64,000 nucleotides of DNA from Bradyrhizobium macuxiense (GTDB taxonomy: Bacteria; Pseudomonadota; Alphaproteobacteria; Rhizobiales; Xanthobacteraceae). Position numbers and translations under genes: made by a program. The stretch lies in assembly GCF_007993935.1 (NCBI RefSeq), contig NZ_VITY01000003.1, positions 1 through 64,000 on the forward strand, in the 5' to 3' direction. Below the pieces are notes generated by a model. That model had not been told where the DNA came from. It made no database searches and was given only the letters and a program-made list of their open reading frames with translations. Of this stretch, positions 35,541-43,754 are shown one piece after another (within the stretch, counting starts at the first letter, position 1; each line of letters opens with the position of its first letter).

Positions 35541-35834
35541 ATGAAGCTTAATTCCACGCAAGTCAAGCAGACCATGTCGCAAATGAACGCCCAGGTGCTT
35601 CCGGACGATCATCCGGCGGTGGCGCAACTGAACAGCGTGTTTGGCGAGCACACGTTCTTCGTCGATACCAGCGGACTCAAGGTCCTCGAACCCGCGCAGA
35701 GCTCCGACATGCCGGGACAGACCGGCGAGGTGGTGAGCCTTGCCGAATGGAGCGATCCGGAGCTGACCTCGCTGCGGCCGCACGAGCCCGAGCCGACCGG
35801 CGTGCTCATCATGCTTGAACCCAGCAAGCACTGA
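35541..35834 (+). CDS. Small conserved hypothetical protein
   Basis: A 97-residue acidic protein. MKLNSTQVKQTMSQMNAQVLPDDHPAVAQLNSVFGEHTFFVD is a compact alpha/beta start (residues 1-42) conserved in Bradyrhizobium relatives. The C-terminal part LTSLRPHEPEPTGVLI is probably extended. A strong AGAAGGAG supports the start. Function unknown. Confidence 0.65.
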   Translation: MKLNSTQVKQTMSQMNAQVLPDDHPAVAQLNSVFGEHTFFVDTSGLKVLEPAQSSDMPGQTGEVVSLAEWSDPELTSLRPHEPEPTGVLIMLEPSKH

Positions 35835-35899
35835 AGTGCGTTTCCGAGCGAAGCCGGTACCGGCTCGCGCAAGGAGAATGCGACCAGACCAGGGGATTG

Positions 35900-35932
35900 A
35901 GAGCATGATCCGATTCAATCGGACCATGCTCT
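35900..35932. repeat. Palindromic hairpin element
   Basis: AGAGCATG-A-TCCGAT-TCA-ATCGGA-C-CATGCTCT is a nearly perfect palindrome 66 bases after the gene ending at 35834. It resembles the short dispersed 'agagcatgatccg' palindromes of Bradyrhizobium and may act as a terminator. No T-run. Confidence 0.6.
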
Positions 35933-36079
35933 GAGTGCCGCATCGGACGGCACCGCAATCGGCCTTCCTGCCGGCGACAGTCTCCAACGTCACGTCAAGA
36001 GGTGCCGAAAGTCACATGGCAAATCAGCGCCGCCTGCGTATGCATCGTTAGAGATGGGTATCCAGGCGGTGAGGAGCAG

Positions 36080-36451
36080 ATGGGGATCGTGCGGCGCTGG
36101 AGCTCTGACGAGGACGAGAAGCTCAGAGAACTCGCCAGGGCCGGCAAGAACGCTCTCGAGATCAGCAACGAATTGACCCGCAGCGCTTCGGCGGTGCGGC
36201 GGCGCGCCGAGGTCCTGTCGGTGCTCATCATGGCGAAGGCGCTTCGCGCGCGCCCCTCGCATGTCGCCACCCATCTCGAAAGAGTAGCGATCGACGCGAT
36301 CCGAACCCGCCGCTCGTTTCCCGCGGGCGTCGGCCCGAGCACCATTGCCGGAATGATCGATAAGGGCTGGATCGTCCCGGAGCTGGGGCGGCGATATCGC
36401 GTCACCGATGCCGGCGTGGAGGCGGTGCGCCGGAAGATCCCGAGCGGCTGA
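36080..36451 (+). CDS. SANT/Myb- or GcrA-like helix-turn-helix protein
   Basis: A 123-residue protein. MGIVRRWSSDEDEKLRELARAGKNALEISNELTRSASAVRRRAEVL (residues 1-46) is a homeodomain-like HTH of the SANT/GcrA type. The second half contains a DKGWIVPELGRRYRVTDAGVEAVRR winged segment. It is likely a small DNA-binding protein. ATG 36080 is preceded by GAGGAG; the longer in-frame start at 36002 lacks one. Confidence 0.65.
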   Translation: MGIVRRWSSDEDEKLRELARAGKNALEISNELTRSASAVRRRAEVLSVLIMAKALRARPSHVATHLERVAIDAIRTRRSFPAGVGPSTIAGMIDKGWIVPELGRRYRVTDAGVEAVRRKIPSG

Positions 36452-36601
36452 AGGCAGGCAGCAATCCGGCGGACGGACACAGCATCTGCCACGGAAGGCA
36501 AGATTTAGCGCCCGAGACGGCCGCTTGCGTCGTTGAAGCATCGGGGACGCTGACAGCCGGCAGGTCTCCGGCGTGTCCAACCGTCCGGCCCGATCGCACC
36601 G

Positions 36602-37384
36602 ATGCTCAACGCCCAGCAGGCTCCAGACGACCGATACCAGCGTTTTGCCGATCTTGCGCCGTTCGTCCGTGAAGCGATCGACACCATTGCCGCGTTGACC
36701 CCGGCCCAGCGGGTCGATGTGGACTTCCTCGAACAGGAGTTCATCCCGGCGCTGGGACTCAATGACGAACTGCTGCATGAGCAGCCGCCGGAGCTCGCGC
36801 CGAGCTTTGGCAAGGGCTTGCACCTTTGGCAGTATCCGAACCAGCTCGCGCCCTATCTGGCCTGGCTTGCGCGCAACGCGGCCGGCATCACCTCGTACAT
36901 GGAAATCGGCTGCCGCTGGGGCGGCATGTTCATCCTGGTCGCGGAGTGGCTCAGGACCAGCGGCGCCGACCTCAAGAGGGTGATTGCACTCGATCCGATC
37001 GCGCCGACGCCGTTCATCGCGACCTATTTCGATCTGCTGCAGGAGCAGGCGCGCATCGAGCCGATCTACATGCAGGCGTTTTCAACCTCGCCGCTGGTCG
37101 CCGCGCATGTCGACCGGCTGAAGCCCGACTTCGTCTTCATCGACGGCGATCACAGCCTGCGCGGTGCGATGCAAGATCACCTGCTGGTGCGCGCCCACGC
37201 CAGCATCATCGTGCATCACGACATCCACTCCCAGGCCTGTCCGGATACGACATGGCTGTGGAAGGCGCTCAGGGAATTCGAAGCGCCGAGCTTCGATGCG
37301 TTCGAATTCACCAGCCAGTATCCGTCCGTCAACGGCGCGTTCCTCGGCATCGGCGCCATGAAGCGGCGGTCCGCGCAGGCGTAG
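36602..37384 (+). CDS. Class I SAM-dependent methyltransferase-like protein
   Basis: A 260-residue Rossmann-fold protein. SYMEIGCRWGGMFILVAEWL is motif I (around residues 98-117), VIALDPI motif II, and DFVFIDGDHSLRGAMQDH motif post-I/IV (around 178-195). The DGDHS motif and a late HHDIHSQ metal-like site fit the CmcI / Methyltransf_24 group. The substrate is unknown. No Shine-Dalgarno is evident at ATG 36602. Confidence 0.75.
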   Translation: MLNAQQAPDDRYQRFADLAPFVREAIDTIAALTPAQRVDVDFLEQEFIPALGLNDELLHEQPPELAPSFGKGLHLWQYPNQLAPYLAWLARNAAGITSYMEIGCRWGGMFILVAEWLRTSGADLKRVIALDPIAPTPFIATYFDLLQEQARIEPIYMQAFSTSPLVAAHVDRLKPDFVFIDGDHSLRGAMQDHLLVRAHASIIVHHDIHSQACPDTTWLWKALREFEAPSFDAFEFTSQYPSVNGAFLGIGAMKRRSAQA

Positions 37385-37409
37385 GGACAGCTGCCGGCGC
37401 TCGTCGCGA

Positions 37410-38555
37410 TCACGAATTCGCCGGTCGCTCGCCGAGGTTCAGCTTGCTCTTGTCGCCGCCGGCCCAGGCCAATGTCTTCGGGTCCATCACGCGGAACCAG
37501 AGCGGCGGGATCGCGGCGAGCCCGAACATGCCGGTGTAGCCGTTCGGCAGCCGCGGGATGTCGTCGAAATCGCGCAGCGACTGGTAGGGGCGCATCGGGT
37601 TGGCGTGGTGGTCCGAGTGACGTTGCAGGTGGAACGTCATCAGGTTCGAGACGATGTGGTTGGTGTTCCAGGAGTGGCGCGGTTCGACCGCCTGGTAGCG
37701 GCCGTTCGGCAGCTTCTCGCGCAACAGGCCGTAGTGCTCGACATAATTGGCCTGGGTCAGCGCGTACCAGCCGAGGAAGTGATGCGCGACGATGAACGGC
37801 GCGACCTTCCAGCCGAACAGCGCAATCAGGATGGCCGCGACGACCAGCGTCAGCGCAAAGCCCTGCAGGATCTCGTTGTTGACCGACCAGACCGGCTCGC
37901 CGCGCCGGGTCAGCCGCTCGGCCTCGTTGCGCCAGCCGCGCCTGAAGGCGCCCGGCAGTTCGCGCGTTGCGAACGTATAGATCGATTCACCGAACCGCGC
38001 GCTGGCGGGGTCTTCCGGAGTTGCGACCCAGGTGTGATGGCCACGATTGTGCTCGACGCGGAAATGGGCGTAGCCGACCGCGCAATTGGCGAGCATGCCG
38101 AACAAGATGTTGAGCCGGTCAGACTTGTGGCCGAGCTCGTGCCCGATCAACAGCGCGCCGCCATTGATGGTGCCGACGCCGAGCAGCAGCGCGACATAGG
38201 ACCACCACGGCAGCTCTTGCGTCCCGAAGAAGGCGATCAGCGCGACGTAGTTGATCCAGGGAAACGCCACGGTGATGCGCGCAAGCCGGAGGTAATACGG
38301 ATCGGCCTCCATCGCGGCGACCACCTCCGCCGGCGGATTGTGGGTGTCTTCACCGAAGAGGACATCGAGCAGCGGGATCAGGATGAAGATGAAGACGAAG
38401 GGGATCAGCGTCACCAGCGGATTGTGCGTCCGCACGAAGAGCCAATAGGACAATAGCGGGATCAGCGGCGGGATGAACGAGAGCATCCAAAGATAGCGCT
38501 TGCCGTCCTTGTAGGTGATGGTTTCGCCAGCGGCGTTGGTGCCCGTGAAGATCAT
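37410..38555 (-). CDS. alkB: Alkane 1-monooxygenase (AlkB type)
   Basis: A 381-residue integral-membrane di-iron enzyme that hydroxylates the terminal carbon of alkanes, needing rubredoxin for electrons. Six-helix pattern with the conserved His boxes: HELGHK (around residue 140), HNRGHH (around 169), and LQRHSDHHANPMRPY near 310, plus NYVEHYGL between them. It lacks a fused rubredoxin, and no rubredoxin gene is adjacent. GGAGGG precedes ATG 38555. It is transcribed divergently from an AraC-type regulator. Confidence 0.92.
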   Translation of the reverse strand: MIFTGTNAAGETITYKDGKRYLWMLSFIPPLIPLLSYWLFVRTHNPLVTLIPFVFIFILIPLLDVLFGEDTHNPPAEVVAAMEADPYYLRLARITVAFPWINYVALIAFFGTQELPWWSYVALLLGVGTINGGALLIGHELGHKSDRLNILFGMLANCAVGYAHFRVEHNRGHHTWVATPEDPASARFGESIYTFATRELPGAFRRGWRNEAERLTRRGEPVWSVNNEILQGFALTLVVAAILIALFGWKVAPFIVAHHFLGWYALTQANYVEHYGLLREKLPNGRYQAVEPRHSWNTNHIVSNLMTFHLQRHSDHHANPMRPYQSLRDFDDIPRLPNGYTGMFGLAAIPPLWFRVMDPKTLAWAGGDKSKLNLGERPANS

Positions 38556-38713
38556 CGCATTCCCTCCAGCTGCTCTTTCGAGGCGGCATTCGCCGTTGTT
38601 TCGGCAAGCATGCCGCGAGGCGGGCCTGCGCCGCCAGTTCCCAATAGGCCAATTTTGTGGCATTTTGCGCCAAACCATTCGGCTGGACGCTCGCGAGGGA
38701 GGGCGCCGACGCA

Positions 38714-39724
38714 ATGCAGGGATCGGAGGCGGATGCCCTTCGGGTGCCGGTGTCCGCGAGCTACGCGCGGGCGCTCGTGCGGGCGTTCGGCAAGACGCGG
38801 GGCGAGCGCGACGAACTGCTCAAGGGCACCGGCGTCGAACAGGACCTGCTCGACCAGCCGGGCGCCCACATGCCGGTGTCGTCGCTGGTGATCCTCGCCG
38901 CCAACATCACCCGGGCGCATGGCGAGCTGTGGCCGTTGTCGGCCGCGGCGGTGTGGTCGACGTCGCTGCAAGGGGCGCTCGATGTCGCGACCAGGACGGC
39001 GCCGACCATCGCCGCTGCGTTGAACATCGGCGCGCGCTTCGGGTCGACCCGCGCGCCCTTCATCCGCAACCGGCTGCGTAAGACCGCGCGCTCGATCCAG
39101 ATCGAAATCGCTCCGGCGGTGCCCATGGAAGGCGCATTGTGGCGCGCCGTGGCGCTGGCCGTCAGTCTCAACATCCACGCCGCCTATCTGCAGCTGCTCG
39201 AGGATGCGATCGGACAGGCGACCCTGAAATTTCCCTGGCGGCCGCCAGCGGGCGCCGAGCGGCTCATGCAGCATTATTCATGCGCCGTGGAATTCAACGC
39301 GGCCGCCTTCATCTTCGACGTGCCGAACGCGCTGTGCGCGCGGCCTTCGCCGTTTGCCGATCCGGAATTGCACGCCAAGGCGATCGAAGCGCTGGAGGCA
39401 GTCGAGAAGCCGCGCTCGGACACTGCGGCGCTGGCGCGGATGGTCGAGAGCCTGATCGCGGCGCGGCTGCCGCATCGTCTGGCCGAGGAGGAGGCCGCGC
39501 GCCTCGTCGGCACCTCGCGGCGGACGCTGGTGCGGCGGCTGGCGGAGGCAGGCTGCGCCTTCCGCCCGCTGCTCGATGGCGTGCTGCGCGAGCGCGCGCG
39601 GACCATGCTCGCGGAAGGCACGCAGTCGCGCGACGAGATGGCGGCTGCGCTCGGCTACACCGATGCGACGAGCTTCAGCCGCGCCTGCCGGCGCTGGTTC
39701 GGCGCGAAGGGCGTGCGGGCCTAG
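38714..39724 (+). CDS. AraC-family transcriptional regulator, likely of alkB
   Basis: A 336-residue regulator. The N-terminal 220 residues form an Arabinose_bd-type effector domain (PVSASYARALVRAFGK at the start, then SLQGALDVATRTAPT). The C-terminal AraC HTH includes LPHRLAEEEAARLVGTSRRTLVRRLAEAGC and the second helix region EMAAALGYTDATSFSRACRRWFG (both in the last 110 residues). Divergence from alkB with a 158-base spacer makes it the likely alkB activator. ATG 38714 was chosen; GTG 38657 is in frame and would add 19 residues. It ends in a 4-base overlap with the convergent gene. Confidence 0.88.
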   Translation: MQGSEADALRVPVSASYARALVRAFGKTRGERDELLKGTGVEQDLLDQPGAHMPVSSLVILAANITRAHGELWPLSAAAVWSTSLQGALDVATRTAPTIAAALNIGARFGSTRAPFIRNRLRKTARSIQIEIAPAVPMEGALWRAVALAVSLNIHAAYLQLLEDAIGQATLKFPWRPPAGAERLMQHYSCAVEFNAAAFIFDVPNALCARPSPFADPELHAKAIEALEAVEKPRSDTAALARMVESLIAARLPHRLAEEEAARLVGTSRRTLVRRLAEAGCAFRPLLDGVLRERARTMLAEGTQSRDEMAAALGYTDATSFSRACRRWFGAKGVRA

Positions 39725-40578
39725 CTCAGCGGCGCGCTGTGACGCGGCTGCGCGGGCTCGCCGCCGTTCGACAATTGAGGTTGGATGACTGGGGGATCGT
39801 TGCGCTTTTGCTTCGAGGCCCACGCGATGAACGGGTAGGCGAGGAGCGCCAGATATCTGGTGGGCATTGGATGATCGATGCCGAACGTCGTCGCCTTCCT
39901 CGCCTTCGGCAGGTAGGCGCTCCCGAACAGCACATCGTAGAACGAAATGAAGCCAGCGAAGTTCTTGTCCCTGGCTTCGGCCTCGCTGCTGTGGTGCCAG
40001 TGGTGAAACTCCGGCGACACCAGGATGTAGCGCAGCGGCCCGTAGTTCAGGCGCACGTTGGCGTGGACCAGCCAGGTCTGCCAGAAGTAGACGAGGAGGT
40101 AAGTGCCGATCGCTTCGGTGGAGAAGCCGAGCGCGTAAAGCGGAAACAGCGCGCCGGCCTTCATGAAGATTACGTCGAGCGGGTGCTGGTGAATCGCAGC
40201 GAGCCAGTCCAGCTCCTCGACCGCATGATGAACGGAATGGATCTGCCACATGGCGGGTACGATATGCAGGATGCGGTGCGTCCAGTAGATGCCGAGGTCC
40301 GCGATCAGGATCACGATGGGCACTTGGACCAGATACGGAAGATTGCCGATCGCCTGCGTCACCGCCGCAGGCAGGACCGATCGATTGACCAGAATGGCCA
40401 CCGTCGTGATGGCGATCACGCCGGCCAGCACCAGCCACCCGTTGATGAACAGGAAGGCCATGTCAGTCAGCAGGCCACGCCTGAAGATCTTCTGAGGCCT
40501 CGCAGCGAACAGTCGCTCGAAGGGCACGAAGATCAAAACCGCCAGCAAAAGCTGGTTGAATCCCAATAGATCGCGCAT
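39721..40578 (-). CDS. Sterol desaturase / fatty acid hydroxylase superfamily protein
   Basis: A 285-residue membrane di-iron protein. His boxes HRILH (around 101), HSVHH (around 113) and HHWHH (around 193) with H(x)nH spacing typical of the family. It has about four membrane helices. It introduces hydroxyl groups or double bonds into lipids; substrate unknown. Its stop overlaps the AraC-type gene convergently by four bases, so the two transcripts collide. Confidence 0.88.
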   Translation of the reverse strand: MRDLLGFNQLLLAVLIFVPFERLFAARPQKIFRRGLLTDMAFLFINGWLVLAGVIAITTVAILVNRSVLPAAVTQAIGNLPYLVQVPIVILIADLGIYWTHRILHIVPAMWQIHSVHHAVEELDWLAAIHQHPLDVIFMKAGALFPLYALGFSTEAIGTYLLVYFWQTWLVHANVRLNYGPLRYILVSPEFHHWHHSSEAEARDKNFAGFISFYDVLFGSAYLPKARKATTFGIDHPMPTRYLALLAYPFIAWASKQKRNDPPVIQPQLSNGGEPAQPRHSAPLS

Positions 40579-41003
40579 TCAAAATGGCCGCCCTGAAATG
40601 CCGGTAGCCTATCACCTCGGCTCCCGACGGCGTCAATAGGAAGGAAAGCCCAAACCGAGGGATCGTTAAGAACGCACGTCGAGCTGGAGCGCCAATCGGT
40701 CTGGTTCCAACTCGCCGGTCGCGGCGGGAAACCAGACAAATCCAATCGATCTTGCTGCCGCGCAGAGATGCTGCGGACAAATCGCCGCGCTGCTCGATGC
40801 GGATGAGAGCTTGGCGACATCGATCCCCGGCAGGCGCCGGAGTGCCGCAACACTCGAGAATTGGTGTCACCCGTCATGTCCGCTTGGCTTCGTTTCATCG
40901 AACCGCACGGGCGACCGATATGGACTTCACGTTCGAGGTCTGATACCGACGCGAACGCGGGTTTTGGGCAGGGACGCGTTGAAATGTGGAAGGTTTTTCC
41001 GTT
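40579..41003. other. Non-coding spacer before the secreted protein gene
   Basis: These 425 bases hold no gene that I can support. Short frames in all phases lack ribosome sites. The divergent arrangement (desaturase to the left, secreted protein to the right) implies promoters for both here, but no clear -35/-10 pair or operator was found. Confidence 0.4.
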
Positions 41004-41477
41004 GTGAATAGTCCGCCTCTTGCAGACCGTATTGCGCTGCGAGCGCGTCCGTTGCACGTTCTCGTTGTGTACCTTGTTGCACTCGTGATCGGTCTTTCGA
41101 CTTCCGTCGCGTCGGCGCAGACAAAGGCGCTCGATGTGCCCGAGAAAAACATCGTCGCCGCTCCGCGTGGCGAGCGACTGCTGGTGCTGCTGAACTTGCA
41201 GCCTGATCGGGACAAGCTGCGTGCGATGTCTGCGGAGGACGCGAGCGGGACTTTGATCGAGACCGGCAAGCGTTACGCTGCGGATATTTTGAACAGCGAT
41301 CGATACCGCGGCCAGTACAAGACGGCGGAAGTGATATTCGCCTTCGTCGTGGACATGGATGAATACAGCCGTCCGAACTACGGCGGCATGGTGAGGGTCG
41401 GAACAGTCTCCTATCAGCGCGAGGAGGCCGGTCTAAAGGTCGTTTCGACGCAACTCGACACCGGCGTTATCCGATAA
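41004..41477 (+). CDS. Secreted hypothetical protein
   Basis: A 157-residue protein from GTG 41004, which has GGAAGG upstream; GTG 40986 in frame is the alternative. A long signal peptide (hydrophobic VLVVYLVALVIGLSTSVASAQ, ending near residue 39) leads to a small domain with GERLLVLLNLQPDRDKL, a RYAADILNSDRYRGQY segment and VRVGTVSYQ. No family recognised. It lies 51 bases upstream of the SGNH-like gene and may share its operon. Confidence 0.55.
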   Translation: MNSPPLADRIALRARPLHVLVVYLVALVIGLSTSVASAQTKALDVPEKNIVAAPRGERLLVLLNLQPDRDKLRAMSAEDASGTLIETGKRYAADILNSDRYRGQYKTAEVIFAFVVDMDEYSRPNYGGMVRVGTVSYQREEAGLKVVSTQLDTGVIR

Positions 41478-41528
41478 CGCATCAGTGGTGTGGATGAGCC
41501 GAATTGATGCTCGCCCAAGTTCAGACGG

Positions 41529-43754
41529 TTGACGAAATTGCATTCCAAATCTCCATTGCGCCTCAAGAACCCGATCGGAAAGATTGTCGTCGTCGCTCTT
41601 TTGGCGATCGTGGCGGTCGGCGGCGCGGCTGCCATCGGCCTCTACGCATATCCCAAGGTCCAGATCATCGCGCGCACCGTGATGGCGATCTCGGCCGAGC
41701 AATCGAAGCAGAGCGCCGATCTGGCCAGCATCAAGAGCGAGGTGACGAAACTCCAGACGAGTGTCGCCAAATTGGAGACCGAAGGACGCCCGTCGCCGGT
41801 AGCTCAAGAGCAGCCTTCACCCGCCGCCGATCCTCTCGTTAACGCCGGTCCGCGGCTGCGGGAATGGGCCTTCCTTGACGACGTCGATGTCTATCAGAAG
41901 GCCGGGTTGATCGAGATTTATGGCGGCGTCCTGACCCAGCGGCGTACCGGCCCGGTCGCCGTGCGATCGGCGATCTTGACGACGACTGCGCCGAAGACGT
42001 GGCTTGTCTGGTCACCTGACTATTCACCGCTGATCGACGCCCAGCGGATCGAGCTCGATCTCGACGCCGAGACGATCCAGGCGGGAAAACTCACTGTCGG
42101 TGTCATCCTTGCCGACAACAGCTTTGTGGGCTGGACGGCGCGGCTGGGGCCGGACATGCCGGCGGATCCGTCGCTCAAGCCGGTCGCCGTTCCGAACGAT
42201 ATCGCGGAGCCCGTCGGACGCGCCGCCGCCTCGGTCGAGGCACTGCTAGCCGTCGGCGACGGACGCTATGTGGGCGATGTGCCGGCAACGCTGAAGGCTG
42301 CTCTTGGCGGAGCGGCGCCGGCGAGACGCGCCGTGAAGGCCTGGGTGCTGGCTGTCGAAGGCGGCGCGCCGGGCGCGATCGCCGTGCGCCGGCTTGCCCT
42401 GAGTGGTCCGAAGCAGAGTGCTGTCGCGCCTGCGACGTCTGCTCTCGCCGGTCAGGTTCAGGGTGTCCCGATCACGCCCGGCGATCGCATCGAACTCGTT
42501 CTGGAAAACAATGAGGTGCGGTCGAACGAACTCGCACTCGATGGAAGCTTCGGGTTTGCCGACGTGCCGACACGGCTTGCGGCGTCCCTGCGCTACCGCT
42601 TCAAGGGCGAAACCCATTACGCGTCCCTGGGCCGGTGGTTTCGTCCGCTTGCCGGCACGATGGTCATGAATGTCTTCGTGAAGCCCGAGTATGACAATCC
42701 TGGTGGCAAGGAGCCGAACCCGGCAGAGACCGACATCAAGTCGGAGTTCGACTCCGACGGCCACGGCGGGCTCACCATCTTTCGGTATGCGGCCCATCGG
42801 CGAACGACATGGCCGGGGAGCGCCGGCTATCCGCGCGAGTTCGTGGGTCGGTCCTTTGCCAACAATTTCGGATTTCTCGACCGCGATCGCGCCTACGACA
42901 ATCGCGATCGCTGCCTCAGAATAGGCGCTGTGGGCGGCAGCACGTACGTTGCCCTGCAGGTGAAGCCTTTCGAGAAGTTCACCACCGTTCTCGAGGCAGA
43001 ATTGGGCAGGCGGCTTGGCCGCTGCGTCGAGGTGATCTCAGCCGGGCGCGACAATGGCGATCTCGCCGCCAACTACCGCGTCATCCGCGACTACATCATG
43101 AAATTCCAGCCGGATGTCGTCGTGATCGAGCATATGGTTGGACTTGCGACGCAAATGGATCCCCGGATCCTCAAAAGCACGCTGGGCTGGAGCTACGAGC
43201 ACAACGTCGTCGACAATTTCTACTTTGACGCTTCCGGTGCGCTCACTTTTCGATCCTGGGATCCAAGTTGGGCTCTCGACGCCGTTGCGCCGACCAACGA
43301 GCAGCTCATTCGCAACCTCGGGACCGCTGATAGTTTCACGATCCCCTATGCCGATTTTCCGCCAGAGGCCAAGGCGTCGTTCGATCTGTTCGCGGCCATC
43401 GCACAGAAATTGCGCAGCGATTATCCGAAGACTCGTTTCGTCATGGCAACCGGACACGATCAGGCAGGGTGCCGTCGCCGCAACGATTGCGATGGCACGT
43501 TCGAGATGCCGGACGGTCGCATCGTGAGGAAGGGCGTCGCGCAAGCGATGGAAAACTTTGCCAAGCTTTGCGTGCAGGCAGGGATCGATTGCGTGCAGCC
43601 GCCGGTACCGGAGATTCCGTCAGCCGCGGACGAGACTATTACTTATGCGTATGATGCTCATTATTCCATTCGGGGACATCAGTGGCTTGCCAGGAATCTT
43701 GCCGACCAGTTGTTCGCAATTCTTTCCAAGCCGCGTCCGGAGCCGCGCAAATGA
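41529..43754 (+). CDS. Membrane-anchored SGNH-hydrolase-like protein
   Basis: A 741-residue protein. An N-terminal helix (about 18-42) is followed by a coiled-coil stretch (SAEQSKQSADLASIKSEVTK). Residues 110-440 are beta-rich, carbohydrate-binding-like domains. The last 270 residues look like an SGNH/AlgX-like fold: GAVGGSTYVALQ (Ser nucleophile region), CVEVISAGRDNGDL, PDVVVIEHM, and terminal YDAHYSIRGHQWLA with the Asp/His pair. It probably acts on polysaccharide acyl groups in the envelope. The start is the first in-frame TTG; no good ribosome site is seen. It overlaps the next gene by ATGA. Confidence 0.6.
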   Translation: MTKLHSKSPLRLKNPIGKIVVVALLAIVAVGGAAAIGLYAYPKVQIIARTVMAISAEQSKQSADLASIKSEVTKLQTSVAKLETEGRPSPVAQEQPSPAADPLVNAGPRLREWAFLDDVDVYQKAGLIEIYGGVLTQRRTGPVAVRSAILTTTAPKTWLVWSPDYSPLIDAQRIELDLDAETIQAGKLTVGVILADNSFVGWTARLGPDMPADPSLKPVAVPNDIAEPVGRAAASVEALLAVGDGRYVGDVPATLKAALGGAAPARRAVKAWVLAVEGGAPGAIAVRRLALSGPKQSAVAPATSALAGQVQGVPITPGDRIELVLENNEVRSNELALDGSFGFADVPTRLAASLRYRFKGETHYASLGRWFRPLAGTMVMNVFVKPEYDNPGGKEPNPAETDIKSEFDSDGHGGLTIFRYAAHRRTTWPGSAGYPREFVGRSFANNFGFLDRDRAYDNRDRCLRIGAVGGSTYVALQVKPFEKFTTVLEAELGRRLGRCVEVISAGRDNGDLAANYRVIRDYIMKFQPDVVVIEHMVGLATQMDPRILKSTLGWSYEHNVVDNFYFDASGALTFRSWDPSWALDAVAPTNEQLIRNLGTADSFTIPYADFPPEAKASFDLFAAIAQKLRSDYPKTRFVMATGHDQAGCRRRNDCDGTFEMPDGRIVRKGVAQAMENFAKLCVQAGIDCVQPPVPEIPSAADETITYAYDAHYSIRGHQWLARNLADQLFAILSKPRPEPRK

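Noticed and set aside
40752..40943. 63-residue frame in the spacer after the desaturase gene
   Set aside because: No ribosome site, low complexity, and no similarity that I recognise.
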